Origin: Chloroflexales bacterium ZM16-3
GTDB taxonomy: Bacteria > Chloroflexota > Chloroflexia > Chloroflexales > Chloroflexaceae
DNA: 64,000 nt
Direction of reading: 5' to 3'
Assembly (NCBI GenBank): GCA_004138175.2
Contig: RYFE02000011.1
Coordinates: forward strand, 1 to 64,000
Made by a program: the position numbers and the translations under genes. Numbering within the stretch: the stretch's first letter is position 1; every line of letters begins with the position of its first letter. Below, piece by piece: positions 10,101-19,641 of this stretch. The notes under the pieces were generated by a model. That model made no database searches. It saw nothing but the letters and a program-made list of their open reading frames with translations, and was not told the DNA's origin.

Positions 10101-10243
10101 ATAACCCGCAGAGCAAGGTGGCCACGCTCAAGCAGGAGCCGCATAACTACACCGTGCTCGATGATCTGAACACGGTCCCGCGCACCAGCTACCTGGCCCG
10201 CATGCGGAACCTGAACTCGACGCTGGGCGGTGGCGAGGGGTAA
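7127..10243 (+). CDS. actB: Alternative complex III subunit ActB (fused molybdopterin-type and FeS protein)
   Basis: The large periplasmic redox subunit of the quinol:cytochrome c oxidoreductase ACIII, 1038 residues. A twin-arginine motif SRRTFLKL (Arg62-Arg63) sits in a long N-terminal leader, followed by a hydrophobic stretch ending LSGC81. The middle 600 residues resemble a molybdopterin oxidoreductase domain, which in ACIII carries no cofactor. The C-terminal 230 residues are a ferredoxin-like domain with four cysteine groups: CxxCxxCxxxC from Cys809, then groups from about Cys865, 897 and 945. These fit three 4Fe-4S and one 3Fe-4S cluster. First gene of the operon. Confidence 0.95.
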   Translation: MSDITLHPSATEIDAVRNRLQHARGKQFWRSLDDLADTSAFREYLEREFPRGAAELNDSVSRRTFLKLMGASLALAGLSGCTTAMRQPQEKVAPFTHLPLTQTPGIPIYYATALALDGFGMGVAVRNYDGRPIKIEGNPQHPASLGATDIYAQADILGIYDPDRPETVLQQGVISTWESFLAALTLVMQTQRNLGGQGLRVLTSTVTSPTLAAQLEEMLVTFPNAKWVQYDPVGRSNTYEGTKLAFGEYLEPRYLFDKADLVVALDADFLTEGPGRVRYARDAMGRRSVRMAQSEMSRVYAIEPVLSNTGIIADHRLPVKASQVAVVAFAVASALGVPGIVAPVGLPEAAAPFVTAIADDLRAAGSKALVLAGESQPPVVHALAHVLNTLLGAVGTTVEYTDPVAARPGDQTAALRGLVDELKAGAVDALVVIDANPAFAAPADLAFGEAMAMAKFKAVLGPYADETAALADWFVPMAHALESWGDVRAFDGSTTIIQPLILPLYGSHTPYELMASLLGQTVGTDYEIVSAAWQQRSGLADAEFATFLKSSLNNGVVENSALPARNVGLAGGLSLAAPAVGEGYEVIFRPSPTIHDGRYANNGWLMELPSPITKLTWDNAALVGVKTAIKLFGLDREGSFNTALLSSTDDIERQHTLEKLTSANGSMIELIVADRSLKLPIWIVPGHAEDTITVHLGYGRSIGGRVAEGAGFNAYSLRPSEAPWFASANARPTDGSYLLVSTQDHWTMEGRDIVRVGEIAKFKEDPGYLTKEILHEEFGAPTHSYESMMPGVDYSKGNQWAMTIDLSACISCNACTIACQAENNIPVIGKHEVSMGREMHWIRIDRYFAGADYDNPETYVMPMTCQQCENAPCELVCPVVATVHDAEGINNMIYNRCVGTKYCSNNCPYKVRRFNFLQYVDNNTASLKLMRNPDVTVRIRGVMEKCTYCIQRISQVRIKAQVENNRPIADREILTACEQVCPTQAITFGDKNNPQSKVATLKQEPHNYTVLDDLNTVPRTSYLARMRNLNSTLGGGEG

Positions 10244-10298
10244 TTTGTATAGGTTTGGCATGGCGTAGCTTTGCTGCGCCATGCCAAACCTATACAAA
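10244..10298. repeat. Long hairpin between actB and actE
   Basis: Arms of 22 bases (10244-10265 and 10277-10298) are exact inverted copies around a small loop. It starts on the base after the actB stop codon. There is no T run, so it may stabilise or punctuate the operon message rather than terminate it. Confidence 0.65.
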
Positions 10299-10327
10299 GG
10301 GTGATGAGACCTAGAAGCGAGTACATT

Positions 10328-10933
10328 ATGGCGAAAGCTGCCCCCAATCGGACGATCTCCCGCCTGGCCCGCCTGGCATGGCTGCCGCTCCTGCTGATCC
10401 TGTCGGCCTGTCATATTGACATGTACGACCAGGCGAAGTACAAGTCGAACCAGCCGAGCGACTTCTTCCAGGACGGACGCGCGATGCGGCCGCCGGTGCC
10501 GAACACGGTGTCGATGGGCACCTTCAACCCTAGCTCGGCCCTGCTCACTGGCAAGCTGGACGGCCAGCTGGTCACGGATCTGCCGGCCGAGATCACGCTC
10601 GACGCGAACCTGCTGGCCCGTGGGCGGACGGTCTTCAACGCCTACTGCGCGCCGTGCCACGGCCTGCTCGGCAATGGCCAGGGCGTGATCGCCTTCCGTG
10701 GCCCGCTGGTGGTGCCCTCGTACCACAACGACCGTCTGCGCACCATCCCGATCGGCTACTTCTTCGATGTGGCGACCAACGGGATCAACCGGATGTACGG
10801 CTACGGCGGCCGCATCTCCCCCGAGGATCGCTGGGCCGTGGTCGCATATATCCGCGCCCTGCAGCTCAGCCAGAATGCCGATGTCACCAGCCTGACCCCC
10901 GAGGATCAGGTGAAGGTTGAGGCGGGCGAGTAG
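10328..10933 (+). CDS. actE: Alternative complex III subunit ActE (monohaem cytochrome c lipoprotein)
   Basis: A 201-residue membrane-attached cytochrome c. The signal sequence ends in a lipobox LSAC, so the protein is probably lipidated. One haem site CAPCH lies at about residues 106-110, and a Met in NRMYGYGG is a plausible sixth ligand. In ACIII, ActE is a monohaem subunit on the periplasmic side. A start codon 57 bases earlier falls inside the hairpin arm and would give an atypical N-terminus, so I chose the ATG at 10328, preceded by a weak GAAGCGAG site. It lies between actB and actA. Confidence 0.88.
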   Translation: MAKAAPNRTISRLARLAWLPLLLILSACHIDMYDQAKYKSNQPSDFFQDGRAMRPPVPNTVSMGTFNPSSALLTGKLDGQLVTDLPAEITLDANLLARGRTVFNAYCAPCHGLLGNGQGVIAFRGPLVVPSYHNDRLRTIPIGYFFDVATNGINRMYGYGGRISPEDRWAVVAYIRALQLSQNADVTSLTPEDQVKVEAGE

Positions 10934-11059
10934 GAGTCCCTATAGCGGCGGGCAGAGAGATTGAGCCTGTTATGAGGAAGGCGCGAGCGTAGCGAGCCAC
11001 CAGATTCAGTGCCTCAGTGGCTCAAGCCTGCTGCTCAGTGCTATAGATAGAGAGCGCAC

Positions 11060-11722
11060 ATGCCTGCACAGATTTTTTCGCGCAACGCGAATGCGAACCT
11101 CAGAGTGGCCCTGATTGGGATCACGCTGCTGCTCTTCGGGATCGTCGCCGCGCTGATCGGGCTCTACCTCTCGCCCTGGTACACCGAACAGGGCGTGGCC
11201 AAGGCCCAGCCGGTGCCCTTCAGCCATGCACACCACGTCACCCAGCTGAAGATCGACTGTCGCTACTGCCATAACACCGTTGAGCGCGCCGCCACCGCCG
11301 GATTCCCCGCCACCGAGACCTGCATGTCCTGCCACTCGCAGATCTGGACGACGAGCCCGCTGCTCCAGACGGTGCGCGACAGCTACAAGAACGATACGAC
11401 GATCGTCTGGAATAGGATCTACGACCTGCCGGCCTTTGTCTACTTTAACCACTCAATCCATGTGGCCAAAGGCATCGGCTGCACCACCTGTCACGGGCAG
11501 ATAGGCGCGATGCCGCTCACCTACAAGGCCCAGCCGCTCTACATGGGCTGGTGCCTGGGCTGCCACCGCGACCCGGCGCAGAACATCCGCCCGCGCGACC
11601 AGGTCTTTAATGTGGACTACAAGGTCGACTCGCTGCCCCTGGCGGATCGCCAGCAGCTGGTGATCGACTATAAGATCCCGACTGATGGCAGGCTGACAAA
11701 TTGCTATACCTGCCATCGGTAG
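11060..11722 (+). CDS. actA: Alternative complex III subunit ActA (pentahaem cytochrome c)
   Basis: A 220-residue multihaem cytochrome with one N-terminal membrane anchor (about 18-38) and five CxxCH motifs: CRYCH (67), CMSCH (88), CTTCH (141), CLGCH (165) and CYTCH (215). Five haems is the usual number for ActA, which passes electrons from the complex toward the cytochrome c or oxidase partner. The final motif is five residues from the C-terminus, as expected for the family. The preceding 126-bp gap holds no gene. Confidence 0.93.
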   Translation: MPAQIFSRNANANLRVALIGITLLLFGIVAALIGLYLSPWYTEQGVAKAQPVPFSHAHHVTQLKIDCRYCHNTVERAATAGFPATETCMSCHSQIWTTSPLLQTVRDSYKNDTTIVWNRIYDLPAFVYFNHSIHVAKGIGCTTCHGQIGAMPLTYKAQPLYMGWCLGCHRDPAQNIRPRDQVFNVDYKVDSLPLADRQQLVIDYKIPTDGRLTNCYTCHR

Positions 11723-11733
11723 GGGTTGGGGGA

Positions 11734-11766
11734 CAGGGGTCGGGAGTCGGGAGTCGGGAGTCGGAG
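11734..11766. repeat. Tandem GGGAGTC heptamer array
   Basis: Direct copies of GGGAGTC (one GGGGTC variant) lie just after the actA stop. Same word as the arrays at 20.3, 29.5, 47.5, 59.0 and 61.0 kb. Confidence 0.75.
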
Positions 11767-11786
11767 GACAGGCCGAACGCAACGCA

Positions 11787-11911
11787 TCATACGCAATAGA
11801 GCAAAAGAGACGCTGTCACCCTGAGCGAAGCGAAGGGTCCCGGCCGGGATTCTTCGCTTCGCTCAGGGTGACAGGTAAACGCCACAGGGTTCCTTTTGCG
11901 GTACTGCCATC
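11787..11911. repeat. Palindromic repeat element, copy 2 of 5
   Basis: The central stem of 22 perfect base pairs (11814-11835 with 11852-11873) is built from TGTCACCCTGAGCGAAGCGAAG. The outer arms carry the CGCAATAGAGCAAAAG / CTTTTGCGGTACTGCC ends shared with the other copies. It sits inside the respiratory operon between actA and the actG-like gene. Confidence 0.72.
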
Positions 11912-11935
11912 ATAATCCTTCAGGAGTGACGATAG

Positions 11936-12355
11936 ATGAGCGCAACTTCTCATGACCACGGCCACGGCCACGGCGAGCCTGGTGCCGACCCGGAGAGCGT
12001 CGCGATCGGGCACGAGCTGAAGGACGCGAACATCAGCCCGCTGGTGCTCTCGGCGGTTGGGCTGGCGATCCTCCTCGCGGTGTCCTTCACCTTTATCGCT
12101 ATCCTGATGAATGTCTCTGGGATAAGCGTGCAGCAGACGGGCAATACCCTGCCGGACGACAGCATCACGCAGCTACAGGTGCCGCCCCAGCCGCGCCTAG
12201 AGCAGAACCCGCTCCTCGACTCTACCAAGATTGTCGATGACGCCACGAAGCAGATCGAGAGCTACGGCTGGGCGGACAAGCAGGCCGGCAAGGCGCATAT
12301 TCCGGTCGAGCGGGCGATGGAGTTGGTGCTGGAGCGCGGCGTAGGCGGGCAATAA
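11936..12355 (+). CDS. actG: Small membrane protein, ActG-like subunit of the ACIII/oxidase cluster
   Basis: A 139-residue protein with a His-rich N-terminus (HDHGHGHG), a single membrane helix at about 37-60 and a periplasmic tail. The tail contains GWADKQAGKAHIPVERAMEL, a pattern common in small proteins placed beside sco genes in ACIII/oxidase clusters. Position after actA and before sco matches the ActG slot of the second Chloroflexus cluster as I recall it. The function is not known; it may be structural or an assembly factor. Its stop is one base from the sco start, so the two are translationally coupled. Confidence 0.65.
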   Translation: MSATSHDHGHGHGEPGADPESVAIGHELKDANISPLVLSAVGLAILLAVSFTFIAILMNVSGISVQQTGNTLPDDSITQLQVPPQPRLEQNPLLDSTKIVDDATKQIESYGWADKQAGKAHIPVERAMELVLERGVGGQ

Positions 12356-12356
12356 T

Positions 12357-13190
12357 ATGAACCATCCACGCAGCCTTCTCTGGCCGGGACTGATCATGCT
12401 GCTCGCGCTCATGATCACCCCCGCCGCTGCCTTCGCGCAGAACGGCAAGCCTGACCCGCTGCACGATGTCTCGTTCGAGCAGCGCCTCGACGCGCAGGTG
12501 CCGCTCGACCTGACCTTCAAGGATGAGCAGGGCCAGGTGGTGCAGCTTGGCGACTACTTCGGCAAGCAGCCGGTGATTTTGCAGATGAGCTACTACGAGT
12601 GCCCGATGCTCTGCTCGCTCGTGCGCAAGGGCATGGTTGACGCGCTTGAGAGTGTCACCCTGAACGCTGGCGCGGACTTCCAGGTGGTGAATGTCAGCAT
12701 TGACCCGCTGGAGACCACGATGATGGCGGCCAATGTGAAGGCGGCAACCCTATCTAGCTATGGCCGCGACGGGGCCGCCGCCGGGATGCACTTTCTCACC
12801 GGCACCCAGGACTCGATCGACCGCCTGGCCGAGGCAGTTGGCTTCCACTATGTCTACGACGAGACGATCGACCAGTACGCCCACGCCGCCGGGCTGGTGA
12901 TGCTCACGCCCAAGGCCAAGGTATCGCGCTACTTCTTTGGGGTGACGTTTAACCCGAGCGACCTGCGGCTTGGCCTGGTTGAGTCCTCGGAGAATACGAT
13001 CGGCAGCCCGACCGACCAGCTGCTCCTGCTCTGCTACCACTACGACCCGCAGACGGGCACCTACACCGGCCTGGTGATGACGATCATCCGCGCCACTGGG
13101 GTTCTGACCGTGCTCGGGATCATCGGGATGATCGTGCTGCTCGCCCGCAAGCCAGGTGCCCCGCGCGGCCCGATGCCCCAGGCGGGGTAG
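12357..13190 (+). CDS. SCO1/SenC copper chaperone for cytochrome oxidase
   Basis: A 277-residue exported protein with a signal peptide (cleavage near AFAQ), a thioredoxin-like SCO domain and a second hydrophobic helix near 240-262. The copper-binding CPMLC motif (Cys82 and Cys86) and the downstream His in QYAHAAG are present, so it should bind copper. SCO proteins load or reduce the CuA site of oxidase subunit II, whose gene follows directly. Its start overlaps the end of the actG-like gene by spacing of one base. Confidence 0.92.
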   Translation: MNHPRSLLWPGLIMLLALMITPAAAFAQNGKPDPLHDVSFEQRLDAQVPLDLTFKDEQGQVVQLGDYFGKQPVILQMSYYECPMLCSLVRKGMVDALESVTLNAGADFQVVNVSIDPLETTMMAANVKAATLSSYGRDGAAAGMHFLTGTQDSIDRLAEAVGFHYVYDETIDQYAHAAGLVMLTPKAKVSRYFFGVTFNPSDLRLGLVESSENTIGSPTDQLLLLCYHYDPQTGTYTGLVMTIIRATGVLTVLGIIGMIVLLARKPGAPRGPMPQAG

Positions 13191-13193
13191 AAC

Positions 13194-13271
13194 CCGATTG
13201 CAGATTACAGATTGCAGTTTGAGGCTGCGCTGTATCAATAATCTGCAATCTGCAATCTGCAATCTGCAATC
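13194..13271. repeat. Tandem GATTGCA-type heptamer array with inverted copies
   Basis: Copies of ATTGCAG on one side and their complements (CAATCTG) on the other flank a short spacer, so the array can fold as a hairpin. It fills the gap between sco and coxB. Confidence 0.75.
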
Positions 13272-13287
13272 CTACTAGGAAGCGTAT

Positions 13288-14772
13288 ATGCAAGGATTTC
13301 CATTCTTCCCAGAACAGGCATCAACCTTCGCAGGCCAGATCGATCTGCTCTACTTCTTTCTGCTGGCGGTGAGCCTGCTCTTTGCAGGTGTGCTGCCGTT
13401 TGTCATCCTGTACCTGATCGTCCGCTACCACCGCAGCCAGAAGGTTGACCGCTCAAACCCGATGTCCTCGGATCTTCGATTGGAGCTGACCTGGACGATC
13501 ATCCCGCTGCTGCTGACGATGGTCGTCTTCTTCTGGGGCGCGTTTCTCTACATCCAGATGCGCACGCCGCCCAAAGATGTGATCGATGTCTATGTGATCG
13601 GCAAGCAGTGGATGTGGCACACCCAGCACGCGAACGGCAAGCGCGAGAATAACGAGCTGCACGTGCCGATCGGCCAGTCGGTGCGGCTGATCATGACCTC
13701 GCAGGATGTCATCCACAGCTTCTACATCCCGGCCTTCCGCGTGAAGCAGGATGTGCTGCCTGGTCGCTACACCACCCTGTGGTTCGAGGCCACCAAGGTC
13801 GGCGATTACCACCTGTTCTGCGCCGAGTACTGCGGCACCGATCACGCGGTGATGGGCGGCACGGTGACGGTGATGAGCCTGAAGGATTATCAGGCGTGGC
13901 TCACCACCCCTGGACAGGTGATCATGCCCGACGGCAGTGTCCAGGCCGGCCAGGTGCTCGTCAACACCAACAGCGTCTCGTCCGAGCCGCAGGTTGGATC
14001 GAGCCTGGGCGACCCGATGGCGCTGGCTGGCGAGCAGCTGTTCACCAGCCTCGGCTGTTCCGGCTGTCACATCATGGCTGGCGGCGGCCTCGGCCCGAGC
14101 CTGAAGAATGTCTTTGGATACGACCAGCAGTTCACCGATGGCAGCACAATGCTTGCCGATGAGAACTATGTCCGCGAGTCGATCCTGAACTCGGCGGCCA
14201 AGGTCGTTCAGGGCTACCAGCCGGTGATGCCGGCCTACCAGGGCCAGCTCAGCGACGACCAGGTGAACCAGCTGCTGGCCTATGTGAAGTCGCTCTCGAA
14301 CCGTGGCGGGACGGCCCCGGCGACGGTGCCGACAGTTGGGGCGGGGGCCACCAGCGCGGCGGCCACTGCCCCGGCAGGCACCAGCGCACCTGTGGCCACC
14401 AGCGCGCCCCTGGCCCTGCCCACAGCCACCCCTGCGTCAGGCGGCGCGTCAGGCGGCGGCCCCTTCAACGCCGACCTCGCCGCCAAAGGATCGCAGCTCT
14501 TCACCAACCTCGGCTGCATCGGCTGCCACCAGGACACCGGCGTCGGCCTTGGCCCGAGCCTCAAGGGCGTGTACAATAGCACCGTCACTCTCTCAGATGG
14601 CAGCACAATCACCGCCGACGAGGCATACATCCACGAGTCTATCGTGAACTCGACGGCCAAGGTGGTGAAGGACTACAACCCGATCATGCCCGTCTACGGC
14701 AGCCAGCTGAAAGACGCTGAGGTGCAGCAGCTCGTCGAGTACGTCAAGTCCCTAGGAAGCGCAGGGAACTAA
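13288..14772 (+). CDS. coxB: Cytochrome c oxidase subunit II with two C-terminal cytochrome c domains
   Basis: A 494-residue caa3-type subunit II. Two membrane helices (about 18-42 and 65-85) lead to a cupredoxin domain with CuA ligands in DVIHSF and CAEYCGTDHAVM (about 178-190). Two separate haem domains follow: CSGCH at 257 and CIGCH at 410, each with a Met in a (V/I)MP motif. They are joined by an Ala/Thr/Pro-rich linker at about 345-395. The two domains are clearly similar (QLFT.LGC.GCH, GLGPSLK, DGSTxxADExY, YVKSL), so they arose by tandem duplication. Typical caa3 oxidases have one such domain. Confidence 0.93.
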   Translation: MQGFPFFPEQASTFAGQIDLLYFFLLAVSLLFAGVLPFVILYLIVRYHRSQKVDRSNPMSSDLRLELTWTIIPLLLTMVVFFWGAFLYIQMRTPPKDVIDVYVIGKQWMWHTQHANGKRENNELHVPIGQSVRLIMTSQDVIHSFYIPAFRVKQDVLPGRYTTLWFEATKVGDYHLFCAEYCGTDHAVMGGTVTVMSLKDYQAWLTTPGQVIMPDGSVQAGQVLVNTNSVSSEPQVGSSLGDPMALAGEQLFTSLGCSGCHIMAGGGLGPSLKNVFGYDQQFTDGSTMLADENYVRESILNSAAKVVQGYQPVMPAYQGQLSDDQVNQLLAYVKSLSNRGGTAPATVPTVGAGATSAAATAPAGTSAPVATSAPLALPTATPASGGASGGGPFNADLAAKGSQLFTNLGCIGCHQDTGVGLGPSLKGVYNSTVTLSDGSTITADEAYIHESIVNSTAKVVKDYNPIMPVYGSQLKDAEVQQLVEYVKSLGSAGN

Positions 14773-14775
14773 CCA

Positions 14776-16431
<1,656 letters not shown>

Positions 16432-16515
16432 AAGGGGCGGAGCAACGAGATTGTAGGGGCGGCTCCGCCGCCCCCACACCCCCGCCAGCAGGCGATACAG
16501 AAGAGGAGAGAAGCC

Positions 16516-17277
16516 TTGGCGACGACATCCCACGGGCACGGGCAGACCCCGGGGCTCCAGCACCACTTCGACACCCCCGGCCAGCAGAGAGAGGCCGCGA
16601 CGCTGGGGATGTGGGCCTTCCTGACCACGGAGATCATGCTCTTCGGCGGGATCTTTATGGCCTACACGGTCTTCCGCTGGGCCTACCCGGAGATCTGGGC
16701 CACGGCGGCGACCCACCTGAACACGCCGCTGGCTGCGATCAATACGGTGGTGCTGCTGGTCAGCTCGCTCACCGTGGCCCTGGCCGTCCACGCCGCCCAG
16801 GAGGGCAATCGGCGGCAGGTCGTCACCCTGCTGCTGGTGACGATGGTGCTGGGCGCGAGCTTCCTGGGGATCAAGTTCACCGAGTACGGCGAGAAGTTCG
16901 CCCACTGCGCCGGGTACGCCAACCCGGTCGCCTGGATGACCGGCGGCGAGCGGCTGGCCGAGCCCGAGTGCCTGGTGCCGGGCACGGGCTTCCTCTTTCC
17001 GGCTGAGGCCAGCGCCAGCAGCGGCGAGGCGGCGGTGGCCGCCCAGCCCGGCATGAAGTCGCCCCACCAGCTCTTCTTCTTCCTCTACTTCTGCGCCACC
17101 GGGCTGCACGCCATCCACATGGTCATCGGCCTCGCCGTGGTCGGCACGATCGCATGGATGGCCAGCCGGGGCCGCTTCAGCCCCGAGTACTACACCCCCG
17201 TCGAGATCGGCGGGCTCTACTGGCACCTGATCGACATTATCTGGGTCTTCCTGTTTCCGCTCTTCTATCTGGTGTAG
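16516..17277 (+). CDS. coxC: Cytochrome c oxidase subunit III
   Basis: A 253-residue membrane subunit. Motifs typical of COX3 are LGMWAFLTTEIMLFGG near residue 32 and FFLYFCATGLHAIHM plus YWHLIDIIWVFLFPLFYLV in the C-terminal half. A soluble insertion at about 135-180 includes a Cys-containing loop. The start is a TTG at 16516, preceded by AAGAGGAGAGAAG; the only later candidate ATG would remove the first helix. It stabilises subunit I. The 84-bp gap from coxA holds a GGGGCGGC hairpin. Confidence 0.92.
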   Translation: MATTSHGHGQTPGLQHHFDTPGQQREAATLGMWAFLTTEIMLFGGIFMAYTVFRWAYPEIWATAATHLNTPLAAINTVVLLVSSLTVALAVHAAQEGNRRQVVTLLLVTMVLGASFLGIKFTEYGEKFAHCAGYANPVAWMTGGERLAEPECLVPGTGFLFPAEASASSGEAAVAAQPGMKSPHQLFFFLYFCATGLHAIHMVIGLAVVGTIAWMASRGRFSPEYYTPVEIGGLYWHLIDIIWVFLFPLFYLV

Positions 17278-17280
17278 CAT

Positions 17281-17706
17281 ATGGCAAACACATATAGCGC
17301 GGCCCACGAGGGCGGACACGAGCACGAGGGACACTACGGCCACATCCCGCTTCGCACCTACTGGATGGTCTTTGGCGCGCTGATGGGGCTGATGGCGCTG
17401 ACGGTCGGCGCGTACTACCTTGAGAAGCTGGTGCTCCCGCTGCCCGAGGTCGTCGCCGTCGGCATCGCGATGCTGATCGCGATCTGCAAGACGGCGCTGA
17501 TCATGGTCTTCTTTATGCACCTGAAGGTGAGCAGCAAGCTGGCCCGGGTCTTCGCCGCCAGCTCCTTTGTCTGGCTGATGATCATGTTCACGATCATTAT
17601 GGGCGACTACTTCGCCAAGGGCTGGCCGCCGCAGCAGGGGCCGCTCACCGCGCCAGCCTCCTATACCGCGCCCGCCGCACCCGCCGAGGGCTGGCTGGCT
17701 CTGTAA
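17281..17706 (+). CDS. coxD: Cytochrome c oxidase subunit IV (prokaryotic type)
   Basis: A 141-residue membrane protein with three hydrophobic segments, a His-rich N-terminus and an Ala/Pro-rich tail. The motif LIMVFFMHLKV (about 75-85) is characteristic of small COX4/CyoD-type subunits. It begins 3 bases after the coxC stop and ends the operon; a hairpin follows. Role in assembly or stability of the oxidase is inferred from the family. Confidence 0.88.
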   Translation: MANTYSAAHEGGHEHEGHYGHIPLRTYWMVFGALMGLMALTVGAYYLEKLVLPLPEVVAVGIAMLIAICKTALIMVFFMHLKVSSKLARVFAASSFVWLMIMFTIIMGDYFAKGWPPQQGPLTAPASYTAPAAPAEGWLAL

Positions 17707-17736
17707 GACAGGGGACAGGGGATAGGGGACGGGGTT

Positions 17737-17777
17737 ACACCAAGGGGTGCGACATTTACTGTCGCGCCCCTTGGTGT
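17737..17777 (+). terminator. Hairpin at the end of the respiratory operon
   Basis: Arms of 17 bases (17737-17753 and 17761-17777) pair with one G-U wobble. Only a short T stretch follows, so termination efficiency is uncertain. Confidence 0.55.
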
Positions 17778-17793
17778 TTGGAGCGAGCTGGGG

Positions 17794-17984
17794 CATGGCT
17801 ATTGCAACGCCCTGAGCGCCCCCGGCTGGCGACTAGAAGTCGCGTCAGCGGGGCGCGTTGCGCCGGGCGTCGGCCTGCGCCGACGCCGGAACCGACCGCG
17901 CAGGCGGGCGGCTGGCCGCAGGCCCCCGTGACGCGGCTTCAGCCGCCGGGCGACGCCGCACAGGGCGACTTTTGCGGTACTGCC
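17794..17984. repeat. Palindromic repeat element, copy 3 of 5
   Basis: The right end is TTTTGCGGTACTGCC (17970-17984) preceded by the GCTTCAGCCGCCGGGCGACGCCGC block, as in copies 1 and 5. The interior has GC-rich inverted repeats around GCGTCGGCCTGCGCCGACGC. Confidence 0.65.
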
Positions 17985-18044
17985 TGTGATGGTATACATA
18001 TACCTTACAATGCAGATACCCGCTTTGCGCAGCTCTCCTGATAG

Positions 18045-19616
18045 ATGTCGCCTATGGCTCACGGCAGCACACACGACGAGAAGATCGTCCTAGCCCAGCT
18101 TATCGCCCGGCTTAACGCTGACCTCTCGCCTGAGGCAGTCCTCCGGGTTGTCTGCGATGAGGCTGCGCTCGTTCTTGGCGTCACGGGCGTTGTTGCCGGG
18201 ATCTACGACGAGCAGCGGCGTGTGATCCGCTACACTGCTACCTATGGCGATGGTGGGCAGGCGTTGACCGACCTCATCCCACCCCCGGACGCCCCGGCGT
18301 CGCGCCAGCCCTCTGAGATGTGTGCAGAGCTTGGCCCGATTGGCATGGTTGGCCTCTGGCATGGTGATCTGCCGGTGGGTGCCCTGGCGATCAAGATCCC
18401 TGAGAATCATATCGGCCTCTCGGACTCCGAGGCAAATCTCCTGCGCGCCCTGGCCGATCTGGCTTCCCAAGCTATGGTTAATGCGATCCGGCTCGCCTCT
18501 GCACGCTCGCGCTTAGATGACCTTGAGGCGATCAATACGCTGAGCCGTGCCCTCGCCGAGACCCTCGACCTGGAGCGGATCTACGAGCTGCTGTATGATG
18601 TCGCCCTCAAGCTACTGCCCGAGGTGGCAGGTGCGATCTTCACATTGTTTGACGCTGAGCGACAGGAGATGATCTGTGCCTTCGCCATCCTCGACGGCGA
18701 GCGGCTTGACCCATCCGAGTTCCCACCGCTGCCGCTGGCCCCGCTGGGCGTGGGGTACCAAAGCAATGTGATCCACACCCGCCAGCCGGTGATCATCGGT
18801 GGCCTAGAGGAATCGAGCCAAGTTTCGACAGTATTTTACGTGGGCGATTCCGGCGCTATAACGGAATCGGTTCTCTTCGTGCCCATGCTCGCGCGCGAGC
18901 GGGTGGTGGGCGTGCTCCAGGTGCAGAGCTTCACCCCCGGCTGCTATGGCATGACCCACGCATCGATGCTCGGCCTGGCAGCGAACGTGGCCGCCGTGGC
19001 GATTGAGAACGCGCGCCTAGTGAATGATCTCCAGCGCTCGAATGACGAGCTGCTCCAGGCGTACGACAGCACGCTGGAGGGCTGGTCGCACGCGCTCGAC
19101 CTGCGCGACGAGGAGACGCAGGGGCACTCGCAGCGCGTCACCGATCTTGCGGTTCGGCTGGCGCGGGCCGCCGGCATGAGCGATGAGCAGGTGGGCTATG
19201 TGCGCTGGGGGGCGCTGCTCCACGATATCGGCAAGATGGGCGTCCCCGACGCGGTGCTGCTGAAGCCCGGCAAGCTGGACGATGAGGAGTGGCGGCTCAT
19301 GCGGCTGCACCCGGTCTACGCCTACAACCTGCTTGAGCCAATCACATTCCTGCGGCCGGCCCTCGACATCCCCCACTACCACCACGAGAAGTGGGACGGC
19401 ACCGGCTACCCGCGCGGCCTGCGCGGCGAGGAGATCCCGCTGGCGGCGCGGATGTTCGCCGTGATCGACATCTGGGATGCGCTGCGCTCGGATCGGCCCT
19501 ACCGCCCGGCGTGGGACGAGGAGCGGGTGCGCGCGCACATCCAGGGGCTGTCGGGCAGCCACCTCGATCCGGCGGTGGTAGATCTGTTCTTTCGGGTGAT
19601 CGACGAGGGATCGTAG
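18045..19616 (+). CDS. GAF and HD-GYP domain signalling protein
   Basis: A 523-residue soluble protein with two GAF-like sensor domains (about 15-155 and 165-325), a short helical linker and a C-terminal HD-GYP domain (about 340-520). The HD pair is in LLHDIGKMG (near 394), and the GYP segment reads HHEKWDGTGYP (near 446), so the metal site and GYP signature are intact. Such proteins usually hydrolyse cyclic di-GMP. The GAF ligand is unknown. A second ATG at 18054 is possible. The stop codon lies inside a palindrome shared with the convergent HAD gene. Confidence 0.9.
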   Translation: MSPMAHGSTHDEKIVLAQLIARLNADLSPEAVLRVVCDEAALVLGVTGVVAGIYDEQRRVIRYTATYGDGGQALTDLIPPPDAPASRQPSEMCAELGPIGMVGLWHGDLPVGALAIKIPENHIGLSDSEANLLRALADLASQAMVNAIRLASARSRLDDLEAINTLSRALAETLDLERIYELLYDVALKLLPEVAGAIFTLFDAERQEMICAFAILDGERLDPSEFPPLPLAPLGVGYQSNVIHTRQPVIIGGLEESSQVSTVFYVGDSGAITESVLFVPMLARERVVGVLQVQSFTPGCYGMTHASMLGLAANVAAVAIENARLVNDLQRSNDELLQAYDSTLEGWSHALDLRDEETQGHSQRVTDLAVRLARAAGMSDEQVGYVRWGALLHDIGKMGVPDAVLLKPGKLDDEEWRLMRLHPVYAYNLLEPITFLRPALDIPHYHHEKWDGTGYPRGLRGEEIPLAARMFAVIDIWDALRSDRPYRPAWDEERVRAHIQGLSGSHLDPAVVDLFFRVIDEGS

Positions 19617-19641
19617 GGGCGGCTCGCGAGCCGCCCCTACG
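19612..19641. terminator. Bidirectional hairpin between convergent genes (GTAGGGGCG family)
   Basis: A 30-bp perfect palindrome, CGTAGGGGCGGCTCG and its complement. The TAG in one arm is the stop of the HD-GYP gene and the TAG of the other arm is the stop of the HAD gene. No T run. Confidence 0.6.
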
